Source: Acanthosepion esculentum (lineage: Eukaryota > Mollusca > Cephalopoda > Sepiida > Sepiidae). From it: 64,000 nt of DNA. The notes under the pieces were generated by a model that saw nothing but the letters and a program-made list of their open reading frames with translations, was not told the DNA's origin and did no database searches. The translations under genes and the position numbers were made by a program. The DNA lies in assembly GCA_964036315.1 (NCBI GenBank), contig OZ038517.1:51136455-51200454 (forward strand), written 5' to 3'. Shown in pieces: positions 47,111-56,999 of this stretch. Position 1 is the first letter of the stretch, and every line of letters starts with the position of its first letter.

Positions 47111-47164
<54 letters not shown>
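46876..47164 (+). repeat. Dispersed repeat family P with (TA)n
   Basis: GTGGTATATTTATGGGATAA, AGTGTTCAATATCAGAGATA, (TA)n, then CTTGATAAGACACCGGAGGT, GTTGAAACAAAATGGCTAC (47024-47062) and TTATAACATATTTATGTTAT, then (TA)n 47116-47163. The same order, inverted, is at 31971-32210. Confidence 0.7.
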
Positions 47165-47167
<3 letters not shown>

Positions 47168-47519
47168 CATCCACAGACAGACTGTTTCGCTGTATCACAG
47201 CTCATCAGTGTGGCTAGACGTCCGGTTGCCTCTGGCTAGAATCGAAAACCGGCTGAATTCGCGTCAGTCGGAAATTTTACCCTGAAGCCGTTGGCGCACG
47301 GCAGAGAAGAAGGTGAATTTAAGCGTATTTATATTTAGATAAACACACAGTGACTGACCCCATAAACTACACATACCCCCTTAAACTACGCCTCTTACTT
47401 TGTAACGCTTTACCTCGAGTGGCTCTTGGGCCTTGTGCAGGGTGAAAATCATTGTGATACCCACAAACACGCGCATAATCGTGGTAGAGGCTTACAGAGT
47501 AAGGGGTACAGTTTATGCT
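47165..47519 (+). repeat. Short dispersed repeats
   Basis: 47165-47260 repeats 44738-44840 (TTTCGCTGTATCACAGCTC, GTGTGGCTAGACGTCCGGTT). 47390-47455 (CTCTTACTTTGTAACGC, GAGTGGCTCTTGGGCCTTGT, GTGAAAATCATTG) recurs at 51264-51330 and, inverted in context, at 51730-51790. Confidence 0.65.
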
Positions 47520-48480
47520 GATATGTAGGGTACATAACGGTTAACCCTATACTTGAACAAGTTAAGATCAGGAAAACATCCTCTTGGGAGTCGATTCGTG
47601 GGAAGAAGCTGTTCGAGTGGAACATACATCTCACCAATGGAATACGAAGGGAATGAAGATGGTTCGCTAAAATGTGAGCAGCTTTGGCCGGTGTTAGCTG
47701 TGAAGGTTAAAACTGGTGGAATTAAGTAGCGTAGTTAGTCTGAACACTCACCGTGGGAATAGCGATAGAGTGGCGAAAGGCTTGTGACTTTTCGAATGTG
47801 GGAAACTGGTTGAAAGGTGGAAAATAATTCGTCACCTACAAGGACGCGGCGACACCTATCGAGACTGGAATGTGAGGACTTGGCAACTCCAGCCTAAATA
47901 TGACAGCCGTACTCCACTATTAGACCTGATCTGGCTCTTGCAAAAGTAGAGGATGGCATGAGGAGTCAGGTGCTTACTGGAGCGGTACAAGCAGCCGACC
48001 ATTTTACCTGCATCCTTAGTAACGAATCGTATGTACGAGTTTCAGTTGAGGACTGATTTGAGACGCTCAAGGTACGGAGCCTACCTGAAGGAACACGCAT
48101 TCACCGTGATTGGTGATAGTTCTGGGTCCGGTCGGCGATGATGGAATGCCACCAGTTTGGTTTTTGAGGCATTGAATGTAACCAGTCGGTTTTCCCCTCC
48201 TGAGCTGTTACATCCAGGTTAGAGGAGGGATCAGTTGGCATCTAGAGTTTTGTATTCCCCTGTATCATCAACATAGATATTCACAAATGATACTCTTAGG
48301 CAGATCATTTATGTAAAGTAGAAAGAAGATTGAACCGAGAGGCAACCCCTTGGGGACGCCTGCGTTGTATGGCCTATTTTCGATTGGTCAGCGTTCGAAC
48401 CGACACGAAGCAAAGTAAATGATACGTAATCATTAAAAGCTTTTCAAATATTGAGTAATATTTTCAAGGGAGGTAATTGC
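47520..48480 (-). mobile_element. Non-LTR retrotransposon (family B), antisense
   Basis: Homologous to 837-1550 and 49005-49510. Near 48240-48380 the minus strand encodes AGVPKGLPLGSIFFLLYIND and, after a frame change, YVDDTGEYKTL, a reverse-transcriptase core with YVDD in the palm position. 48120-48240 breaks the frames. Dead copy. Confidence 0.7.
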
Positions 48481-48655
48481 GAGTAACTCAACGAATAAAA
48501 CACACAACTAGATAAGATACAAGAGATAACTGTTACTTGGAATCTAGAAAATTCTAAAAATGTTTCTCGTTTTTGTCAAGGCTGAAAATGGATGTAATAG
48601 TTTATTACTTTTATTACTCTCTTGGCGGAGAAGATAAGGAATTTTTAAATAATTT
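48481..48655 (+). other. Linker, no features
   Basis: AT-rich and unremarkable. Confidence 0.4.
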
Positions 48656-49000
48656 TAAAAAATCAGTATCACCTCATGCAAGGCAGTAGAGCCACTAAGA
48701 CCCAAGGGTTTACAGAATGTGGAAGAAATTAGGAACAGAAACATTAATAATGAAAGAGTAATCAGGAGGACAGTAGATAGCGATTGATATTGCATTTAAA
48801 TTTTTTCAGATTAAATTGGGATGGAAGGCATGGAGCTGGAAGGGAGTTCCACAAGCGGGAAATGTGATAAAAGAAACTGTTATCATAGAACTTACACTTA
48901 CGAAATATTTATAGAAAAGACACAGGGAGGCAACCTTGCGGCGGTGGAAAACTGACTGAAGCCGAGCCGCCAGATCAGGACCAATAATAATGATCGGTGT
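48656..49000 (-). mobile_element. LINE (family A) 3' end, antisense
   Basis: The 3' terminus at about 48660 (CAGTATCACCTCATGCAAGG, AGTAGAGCCACTAAGACCC) is the same as at 40020. 48780-49000 matches 40140-40460 of that copy, including CCGAGCCGCCAGATCAGGAC at the far end. Confidence 0.75.
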
Positions 49001-49512
49001 ATAGTCTTAGGCAGATCATTTATGTAAAGTAGAAAGAGGGTTGGGCCGAGAGTACGACCCCTTGGGGGACGCCTGCCTTGTATGACCTGTTTTCCATTGG
49101 TCAGCGTTCGAGCCGACACGAAGCAAAGTAAATGATACGTAATTGTTAAAAGCTTTTCACATATTGAGTAACGTTTTCAGATTAATCAAGTGGGGTAGAT
49201 GGGTTGTAGGGTGGAAAATAATTTGCCACCCGCAAGGACGCGGAGACTCATTTCGCGACAGGAGTACTTCATTTTCGGCTCGATCTGGCCCTTGTAAAGG
49301 TAGAGGATGCCAAGAGGCGTCAGGTACTTACTGGAGAGATACAGAGAACTGACCGTTTTCCCAAGATCTTCAGCGATGGATCGTATGTACGAGTTCCTCT
49401 TGAAGTCTGGGCTGAGCGTAAGGCCTACTAGGCGCTCAAGGCACGGGGCCTCCCTGAGGGAACATCTGTACATCTCGATTGGTGATAGTTCTGCATCCGA
49501 TCGGCAAGGGTT
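49001..49512 (-). mobile_element. Non-LTR retrotransposon (family B), antisense
   Basis: The minus strand encodes RTLGPTLFLLYINDLPKTIH (RT core) near 49015-49075, and a 118-codon stretch at 49186-49542 with LVGLTLSPDFKRNSYIRSIA, KTVSSLYLSSKYLTP and LYLYKGQIEPKMKYSC, the region preceding the C-terminus. 49010-49185 duplicates 48295-48475. Confidence 0.75.
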
Positions 49513-49529
49513 GCATGTCATAATAAATA

Positions 49530-50359
49530 TAAGGTGTTCCAATAACTTGGACCGATTTTAAATGTGAATTAAGTTTAAACGTCTAATGTTTTTTTACTTT
49601 TTCTTTCAGATTTAACAAAGTAAGTCTTTGGTAATTTAAAACCAAGGAAAGATTAACAATCAAACAACGTGTTAAAGTTTCAAGAGTGCGATTGGACAAA
49701 TAGTTCCTCGGTCGGTGGCAAATGTGAAAACACCATTTCGTGCTCGTTTACGCCGTTCAGCTGAAAACATTGCTGCAATGCACAAGAATGTGGCCGAAAA
49801 TCCAGACCCCTCTATTCGTCATCGCGCGCAGGAACTGAACCTCTCCACAACAACATTACATTGAATTTTGACAAATGATTTGTCTATACAAGCTTACAAA
49901 ATTGAATTAACACAAGAACTGAAACCTGCTGACCATTTGAGCGCCGTACATTCGTCAAGTGGGTGCACGAGCAAAGACAAACCAATGAAGATTTTTCGCA
50001 AAAAATCCTCTTTAGTGATGAAGCCCATTTTCATCTTGGTGGATTCGTTAATAAGCAGAATTGTCGCATTTGGGCTGATGGAAATCCAAGGAAGATTGTT
50101 GAAAAGCCACTGCATCCACAAAAGGTCACTGTTTGGTGTGCATTTTTTGCTAGCGGAATCATTGGGTCGTATGTTTATAAATTTGAACGTCCATTTTCAT
50201 AATAGGCTTTGATAACTTTAACACGTTGTTTGATTGTTAATCTTTACATGGTTGAAACTGCCAAAGACTTAAGTTGTTAAATCTGAAAGAAAAAAAATAT
50301 CATTAGATACTTAAACTTAATTCACATTTAAAATCGGTTCAGGTTATTGGAAGACCCTA
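49530..50359 (+). mobile_element. Mariner-like transposon with ~160-bp inverted ends, TA target site
   Basis: Ends: AGGTGTTCCAATAACTTGG at 49532 and the inverse CCTGAACC...GGAAGACCC ending 50357, TA on both sides (49530-49531, 50358-50359). The inverted similarity continues inward on the left to about 49690 (ATTAACAATCAAACAACGTG, then TTAAAGTTT) and on the right from about 50205. The whole element is 826 bp, short for an autonomous one. Confidence 0.85.
49650..50202 (+). pseudogene. Mariner-like transposase remnant
   Basis: In one frame (49963-50202) it reads HEQRQTNEDFSQKILFSDEA, HFHLGGFVNKQNCRIW and QKVTVWCAFFASGIIGSYV. This is the block around the first catalytic Asp (SDEAHFHL) of a mariner-like transposase common in invertebrates. 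Upstream text in other frames gives RHRAQELNLSTTTLH-like HTH sequence. The second and third catalytic positions are absent; the reading runs into the inverted right end. Confidence 0.8.
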
Positions 50360-50610
50360 TATATTGTTTAAAAAGAAACGATGTTGAAATAATATTTAAG
50401 TAGTAAAATACCTTTTAAATTGCTTTAATACTCTAGATTATTCAAGTGGAATATTCTAGAATGTTCCAATAATGTTTTCGGTTTTCTATGTAAATTTAAT
50501 TATTATGCATCTGTGTACTGTCAATTATATGAAAAATATGTTGATTCATTAGTTGTAAATACGATAAATTAAAAATTTGCATGTGTACGAATATTTGTTT
50601 CCCCCTACTG

Positions 50611-50667
<57 letters not shown>

Positions 50668-50669
50668 AG

Positions 50670-50883
50670 AATTGGACATAGTCCGACAATTTATTTAAAG
50701 ACATTTATATTATGTTTAACGTTCTTTTTATAGATACAAGTACTTAAGCAAATGCTCTGTTTTATATGAAAATTTCTCGGACATTCAGGCCGGTAAATGT
50801 TATTTAATACTGTTTATTATAAAACAGAGCATTTGCTTAAATACTTGTATCTATAAAAAGACCGTTAAACATAATATAAATGT

Positions 50884-50890
<7 letters not shown>
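50670..50890. repeat. Hairpin with ~67-bp arms
   Basis: AAGACATTTATATTATGTTT... and TTAAGCAAATGCTCTGTTTT (50690-50755) pair with the inverse at 50819-50886. The loop carries TCTCGGACATTCAGGCCGGT. A third copy of one arm plus loop is at 52003-52128, followed by (TA)n as here. Confidence 0.9.
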
Positions 50891-50935
<45 letters not shown>

Positions 50936-51019
50936 TAATAAGATAATTGTAATACACATTGTTTAAAATAAAAATGGGGCCTCTATTTTAAATACGAGTA
51001 TTCATTATATATACTGATT

Positions 51020-51063
<44 letters not shown>

Positions 51064-51122
51064 TATTCGTATTTGAAATAGAGGCCCCATTTTTATTTTC
51101 AACAGTGTGTATTACGATTATC
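50936..51122. repeat. Hairpin with ~60-bp arms and (TA)n apex
   Basis: GTAATACACATTGTTTAAAA, TAAAAATGGGGCCTCTATTT and AAATACGAGTATTC pair with their inverse at 51061-51120; (TA)n 51022-51060 is at the apex. Related single-arm text is at 43350-43390. Confidence 0.9.
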
Positions 51123-51323
51123 GGCTTGCTTATTCAACTAATCGTATTCAAGGAAATGTGTTCATGCTCTGTTTCTTTCTCCCACTCTCTCTCTCACACA
51201 GACAGACTCACACATCCAGTGTGAACCGTTATCCTCCCCACATATTCCCATAAAGTGTGCTTCTTACTTTGTAATCCTCTACATCGAGTGGCTCTTGGAC
51301 TTTGTGCAGAGTGAAAATCATTG

Positions 51324-51388
<65 letters not shown>

Positions 51389-51640
51389 TGTGTTAAGTTT
51401 AAATTCGGAGGCCGACTGAGATTTTCTTCTCAATTTTATTTTATTTCCAGACCTTAACAATCAGTTCTTTTTGCGAATTTGTCGATTCTTTCCTCTTGAC
51501 ATGATGAAAGTCTTCTTGCACGAATATCAATTACAGAATGTTCTGTTTAAAGGCTGAGAATAACTACTACTAACATTATCGAAACATTCTAGAATATTCC
51601 ACTTGAACAATCTCGAGTATTAAAGCAATTTAAAAGCTTT

Positions 51641-51904
51641 TAAATCTGAAATTTGCATTGTACAAATACCTTTTTCACCCATTAAAATGGATGAATGGGA
51701 TTTATTTCTATTAAATCAATTTTTTTTCTTACTTTGTAATCCTCTATCGCGAATGTCTCTTGGTCCTTGTGCATGGTGAAAATATTCGTCCTCGACAGGA
51801 TTTTACATTTGATACGCCATGAGCAGTTATGAATGTACATGAGAGATTCATGGAAGATTGAAGTTTATGAGCAGTAAATTCGACCTTGCCAACTGAACGA
51901 TCCT
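51641..51904 (+). other. AT-rich linker with short dispersed repeat
   Basis: TTACTTTGTAATCCTCTATC at 51730 and TTCGTCCTCGACAGGATTTTA at 51786. The latter is the inverse of the 3' side of the tRNA-like unit at 51906, so two tRNA-like ends face each other. Confidence 0.5.
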
Positions 51905-51905
51905 C

Positions 51906-51984
51906 AGTGGCCGAAACAGTTAAGGCACGTCAGGCTATATTACGGTTCCATATAGGATACAGGTTCGAATCCTGTCGAGGACGA
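51906..51984 (+). repeat. tRNA-like SINE head or tRNA pseudogene
   Basis: 79 bp with an A-box-like TCAGTGGCCGAAACAGTTAAGG, a perfect 5-bp T-stem ACAGG/CCTGT around TTCGAAT (B box GGTTCGAATCC), and a 3' CGAGGAC that pairs with ATCCTCA except at both ends. The anticodon arm is poor and position 33 is not T, so I do not call a functional tRNA. Confidence 0.6.
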
Positions 51985-52002
51985 ACATTTTCTATGAAAA
52001 AT

Positions 52003-52130
52003 TCTCGGACATTCAGGCCGGTAAATGTTGTTTAATACTGTTTATTATAAACAGAGCATTTACTTGTATCTATAAAAACAATGTTAAACATAAAAATGTC
52101 TTTAAATAATTGTCGGACTTTGTCCATTTC

Positions 52131-52172
<42 letters not shown>
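52003..52172 (+). repeat. Single-arm copy of the 50670 hairpin family plus (TA)n
   Basis: TTCTCGGACATTCAGGCCGG, TAATACTGTTTATTATAAAC, AGAGCATTTACTTGTATCTA and TAATTGTCGGACTTTGTCCA, then (TA)n 52134-52170. It follows the tRNA-like unit directly, which suggests that this is the body of that SINE. Confidence 0.75.
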
Positions 52173-52173
<1 letters not shown>

Positions 52174-52177
52174 GCAT

Positions 52178-53010
52178 CCCATTAGAATGTCTGCAGACCA
52201 ACTTCTCGAGAGTTCCTCTCTGCGGCTGCTCGGTCTCAAGCTGTCTGCTGATCTGAGATGGAACAAATACATCGAGTAAGTTGCATCATCCACCGCAAGG
52301 AAAGTTGGTTCCCTGTGCCGAGCCAGGAAATTTTTCTCCCGGGAATCGATCCTCCAAGTCTATAAATCGACCATTCGCCCTTGCACGGAGTATTGCTGCC
52401 ATATATGGTCTGGGGCCTCTACTGTTTGCCTCAGGGTTCTTGATAAGATCCAGAGACGGATAGGCAATGTGATTGGCCCTGATCTGTCATCTCGTCTGCA
52501 GTCGCTCTCTCACAGACGCGATGTTGCCTCGCTCTGCCTTTTTTACAAGTACTTTCACGGTAATTGCTCCGAAGAGCTGCTTTCGCTTGTCCCTAGGCCT
52601 CGTGAATTTAAACGTCCCACGAGGCTGGCATCCCGCTCCCACCCCTACACCGTTGAAACTGTTAGATGTAGACGTCTCTTCTACTCCAATAGCTTCATGT
52701 CTCGCACATCTCGCCTATGGAACTCCCCTCCCTATTACTGTTTCCCTGACAAATACAATCTCCAACGGTTTAAGTGTCGCGTCAATCGACATCTCCAGTT
52801 GCCCTCATCTATCCACTTCCCTTCTCCACATCCTTTCATTTTTCATTCCTATCTGCTCTCGCTCCAAATCTTCTGTAACCTCCTTGCCTTGATCGACCCA
52901 CTGTCTTTCTCTTTCTCCACATCCTGTCCTTTACCACTCCTATCTGCTCTTCCTCCAACCCTTCTTTAACCCCTTGCGTGATAGTGGCCTCCAGCCTTGC
53001 TTGGGGTGAT
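52178..53010 (+). mobile_element. LINE (family A) 3' end, best preserved
   Basis: One frame is readable from 52199 to 52969 with a single in-frame TAA at 52277-52279. It includes LLGLKLSADLRWNKYIE, KVGSLCRARKFFSRESI, YCCHIWSGA, LDKIQRRIGNVIGPDL, ASLCLFYKYFHGNCSEELL and LFYSNSFMSRTSRLWNSPP, then FKCRVNRHL. This is the C-terminal segment after reverse transcriptase in CR1/jockey-like LINEs. It ends CCTTGCTTGGGGTGATATG at 53011 followed by (TA)n. The 5' part is missing, as expected for incomplete reverse transcription. Confidence 0.85.
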
Positions 53011-53016
53011 ATGCTT

Positions 53017-53019
<3 letters not shown>

Positions 53020-53106
<87 letters not shown>

Positions 53107-53232
53107 CCTTATAATTTATTTGAGGATCGTCTGTACTTATCATTATTAGTATATTACTGTGTTCTTACATTGACATCTCTTTGGATTAATGACCTCATTA
53201 TAATTATCCCTACTAATTACCAATTTGTAATA

Positions 53233-53306
<74 letters not shown>

Positions 53307-53310
53307 CAGT
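53020..53310 (+). repeat. (TA)n(GA)n and (TA)n microsatellites
   Basis: (TA)n(GA)n 53020-53102; (TA)n 53230-53304. Confidence 0.95.
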
Positions 53311-54130
53311 TCAGAGGTTTGAAGCCACTCCCAAAATTTGCATGGGATGAACTTGAGAGAAGATTGAAAAAAAATAAAACAAATGAAAAAGAGCTCTTAG
53401 AGTCATTGAAAGAAAGAATGGAATCAATCACCAAACTTTGGGAAACTTTTTTGCAATGAATGTTAAAGATTTGTGCTGCAGTAATCAAACCTAAAGGAGG
53501 ATATTTTGACGAGAGTAAAATTTTATCAATTTTTTTTTTTTTTTCTTTTTGTCATAATAAAATTTCTAATAAAAAATGTCCCACATTTTAAAACCATGTT
53601 TAGTAATTTTCTCTTATTTAAAGTACAAAACAACTATTTTTTTTGGTCAATTTAAAAAAAATATACATACATACATTTTTGGAATAACTTATAATTCGTT
53701 GAAAAAGGCACCCCTGCCCTACCTAGACTTAGCCTCTTATCGAAAGTAACTCATATTTGATACAATAGTCGTCAGTATAAATGAAAATGATACCGCCTCT
53801 TGTCAAAATGATTGGACTTTTCTGTATCCCATAAAATAAATATTATGAACGTATGTGCTTATAAAACTCAGTAAATTTGAAAATAACTTATTCCAAAATT
53901 CGCTTGAAAATGAAACAGAACTAGGGCCTTTAATTTAATTATATAATTGAATTTGAAGTTTTTAGATTCTGTTTTTGAAACATGGTAATTCCTGTGTAGC
54001 GATAGAACCATATTTTTAAATCAGTTAATTTATAATATTTATGGTCTGTAAATTTGAATTGAGCATTGTTTTGTAAAAATAAAAATATTAATAAGACCAC
54101 CGGATTATATATCTTATTGTTCTTTCTTTT
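53311..54130 (+). other. AT-rich stretch, no genes
   Basis: 53306-53458 has a purine-rich segment whose plus strand would read ERRLKKNKTNEKELLESLKE-like text; it is short and unsupported. Nothing else recognised. Confidence 0.4.
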
Positions 54131-54184
<54 letters not shown>

Positions 54185-54327
54185 GAGGCCTGCTTAACCA
54201 ATGGAAAACAAACAATAAAAAAATGCACGAATTTATTTTTCTTCTCCATATTTCATTCCCTGATGAAGCTTAAATAAAAGCGAAACATGTTAAATCTATA
54301 AAAGTTTCGTATTTGTTCCTTATCCTA

Positions 54328-54361
<34 letters not shown>

Positions 54362-54371
54362 ATGTGTGTGT

Positions 54372-54421
<50 letters not shown>
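54131..54421 (+). repeat. (TA)n, hammerhead-core-like motif, (TA)n(TG)n
   Basis: (TA)n 54137-54181; CTGATGAAGCTTAAATAAAA then GCGAAAC at 54260-54286; (TA)n(TG)n 54328-54420. Confidence 0.85.
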
Positions 54422-54422
<1 letters not shown>

Positions 54423-54424
54423 CA

Positions 54425-56110
54425 GTGCTGTACAAAATGAGTAAATCCCTAAAATAATATTAAAAGAAATTATCTCTTTTTTTCAGATAATCAACAAATC
54501 TTAATTGAATTATATTATTAAGAATTATTAAGAAAAACTTTACTAAACGATCTACAATTACTTTCATTTTTTTTTATCAAGCTGGAATTAAAATATTAAT
54601 TAAAAGTTAAAAATTTAGATATGCAAAATTAAGTGAACCCTTAGATTTAATATTTAATGACTGCTCCTTTTGAGGTTACAATGTCAACGAGTGTTTTTCT
54701 ATAATCTTTAAGAGTTTTCTGGCACGAGTGAGTGGCGATTTTTGACTATTCTTCTTGGCTAAACTCCTACAGTTGTTCGACTGTTTCTCGCATTCTTTAA
54801 CTTCTACCACAGATTTTCGATTGGATTTTCGAATGGATTTAGATCAGGACATTGACTGGGCCATTCCAAGGCATGAAAGTTATTTTTGGACCCATTCTTT
54901 TTGTGAATTTTCTTTGATGCTGTTATGGGAACTTACCCATAATAATAATGGACTATTCCGGACATTATAAATACTGCGCCTCAAGAGGGAGCAGAGAGGC
55001 TTATTGTAAGAACATTGGAATAGTGATACTTGCCGAGACAACATAGTTCACTCTAACCAAATCTGATAGTCATTACTAATACTTCTACTTCTTTGTATAT
55101 ATTTCTGTTTGTAATATATCTGTGTTATTCCATACCTGTGTTCGAGTTATTTCTTCATTGGTTCTAACCTTGGACCATCACCCTGGTACAAGGAACTTGG
55201 ACCATAACAGATGCTTTGGATCATTGTCCTGTTGGATGATCCAGTTCCGGCCTAAAATCAACTTTCGAACCGAAGGCAAGAGTCTTTCGTTCAAGAAAAA
55301 TTGCTTGCTATCTTTCAGAGTCCATTGTGCCGTCAATGTGTATTATTTTTCCTGTTCCAGCTGCAGAAAAAGCACCCCCCCAAATCATAATGCTGACACC
55401 GGCATGTTTAACAGTTGGCAGCAAATTCTTCTCTTCCCTAAAAAGCTCTAGTTTAGTCTCATCCGACCATAAAACCATTTTTCTTGACGTTTCTAGGGTA
55501 TCAATATGAGCTTTGGCACATTTCAGCCGAGCTCGTTTTATAAGTCAGTCAGTTATGTGCCATGCGTGATACACACTTAGGCGATCCTGTATCTTTCGAT
55601 ACGTGACTGACGAGGCAGATTTCTTCCCCGCTGTATGTTGCTATTTCTTTCTGCGGTAGACCAGTTGCCATCCAAGGCTATACGACCTGATCTGTCCTGC
55701 TAGCTGGAAGAAGAGGATTCATACCTTTCCCAAAGGTAGTAGCACGTAAGTGAATGTAATGGATTTGACTGGAATTCGAAATCGGCTCTCCGATTCCTCA
55801 ATCCGAGCCACTATCCATTACATTATTCCACCGTACCTCCTGAGCTTGTTCGTACTGTTTCGTAAAGAGTGGCTTTTTTTTTCTGGACACTCTTCCATGA
55901 AGACCGACGTCGTTCAGATTTCATCACCCTGTAGATGAATGCACATCGATTCCGACATTGGCCAGGGAACGTTAGAGAACAGCAAAGGCCATAGCAGGAT
56001 TCGCCTGGGCTTGCCGAACTAGATGTCTACTTGCTCTTGCAGTTATTTTTCGCAGACGACCACTTCCTGATTACGATACGGTCATGCCAAAGACCTCCCA
56101 TTTGTAAATA
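54425..56110 (-). pseudogene. Tc1-like transposon and transposase, dead and split by a SINE
   Basis: One end is at 54425 (CAGTGCTGTACAAAATGAGT). On the minus strand the order is: HTH/linker text TARASRHLVRQAQANPAMAF near 56000, then VGLHGRVSRKK, then the SINE (55538-55841), then AKAHIDTLETS and LWSDETKLELF with the first catalytic Asp (55461-55463), VKHAGVSIMIWGGAFSAAGTG, QDNDPKH with the second Asp (55211-55236), and EWPSQCPDLNPFENPIENLW with the last acidic residue (54838-54867). All three acidic positions survive, but frames are broken and about 190 bp between the second and third motifs (54965-55160) do not match the family. Confidence 0.85.
55529..55850 (-). repeat. SINE (type X1) inserted in the Tc1 transposase
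   Basis: Near-complete antisense X1 SINE: GCGATCCTGTATCTTTCGAT, ACGTGACTGACGAGGCAGA, CCTTTCCCAAAGGTAGTAGC, CGACTGGAATTCGAAAT-like inverse B box and CCGAGCCACTATCCATTACA. Flanked by GAGCTCGTT (55529-55537) and GAGCTTGTT (55842-55850), a 9-bp target duplication with one difference. The transposase text resumes on both sides. Confidence 0.85.
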
Positions 56111-56275
56111 ACTAGCTGACCTACCCGATTATGCCCGGGAAAGCGGATGTTATCCCCACTTCCCGTTCTCATACCCTTTCTTAGGTTATCCGAAAATAAC
56201 AAGTCAAAGTAAGTATCACTGAAAATGGCCTTTGTGCGTTCACAGATACCGCCCCTAGGATTTCTGGAGGAAATA
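56111..56275 (+). repeat. Segment duplicated on both sides of a LINE
   Basis: 56183-56256 (GGTTATCCGAAAATAACAAG, GTCAAAGTAAGTATC, GTGCGTTCACAGATACCGCC) resembles 56990-57083. The right copy lies in the Helitron helicase, so the left one may be a detached Helitron piece. The text CTAGCTGACCTACCCGATTA at 56113 looks like a repeat terminus. Confidence 0.5.
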
Positions 56276-56955
56276 CCAATAAGTTATGAATAGCTTCATC
56301 TACTGCAAGGAAAGTTGGTTCTCTGTGGCGCCAGAAAATTTTTCTCGTCCGAGTCCATCCTTGAAATCTATAACCATTCGCCCTTGCATGGAATACTAAT
56401 GCCATATATGGTCTGGTGTCCGCGCTGTTCGTCTCAAGGTCCTCGACAAAATCCAGAGATGGATATGCAATGTGATTAGTCCTGATCTGGCATATCGTCT
56501 ACAGTCGCTCTCTCACAGACGTTTCGTCGCCGCCCTCTGTCTTTTCTACAAATACTTTCAGGGTAACTGCTCCGACGAGCTACTATCGCTAGTTCGCAAA
56601 CTGCATGAATTTAAACATGCCACTAGGTCGGCATCTCGGTCCCACCCTTTCACTGTCGAAACGGTTAAACGTAGCCGTCTCTTCTACTCCAATAGCTTCA
56701 TATCTCGCACTTCCCATCTGTGGAACCCCCTTCCTCTTACTTGCTTCCCTGATAGCTATAATCTCCAACTAATGCAATGTCAATCGACATCACCAGATGC
56801 TTTGATCTATTCCCCGTCCTTCTCTTCATCCTTTCCACTCTCAGGCCTTTTTATTCTTGCTCCCACTCTCTGTAACCCCTTGCGTGCTAGTGGCACTCCC
56901 GCCTTGCTTGGGGTGAAATGATTAAAAATAAATAAATAAATAAAAAAGCAAAAAA
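56276..56955 (+). mobile_element. LINE (family A) 3' end
   Basis: Same C-terminal region as at 52178, open for 149 codons at 56472-56921: LQSLSHRRFVAALCLFYKYF, CSDELLSLVRKLHEFKH and LFYSNSFISRTSHLWNPLP. It ends CTTGCTTGGGGTGAAATGA and (AAATA)n. Frameshifts occur before 56472. Confidence 0.85.
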
Positions 56956-56999
56956 AAAAAAAATTCGTAAAGCGACTTACGTAATAACAGGCAAATCAG

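Larger units (their letters stand above)
50405..51640. repeat. Composite block bounded by 66-bp inverted repeats
   Basis: Left arm 50411-50476 (CCTTTTAAATTGCTTTAATA..., TTCAAGTGGAATATTCTAGA) and right arm 51571-51636 are inverse of each other with about five differences. The 1.1-kb interior contains (TA)n at 50613-50665, 50888-50933, 51022-51060 and 51326-51385 and the two hairpins listed separately. Termini beyond the arms do not match. Confidence 0.75.

Noticed and set aside
51906..51984. Functional tRNA gene
   Set aside because: The anticodon arm is mispaired, position 33 is not T and the acceptor stem has mismatches; a repeat body follows directly.
53306..53458. Lys/Glu-rich peptide downstream of (TA)n
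   Set aside because: Too short, adenine-rich composition explains it, no start or splice context.
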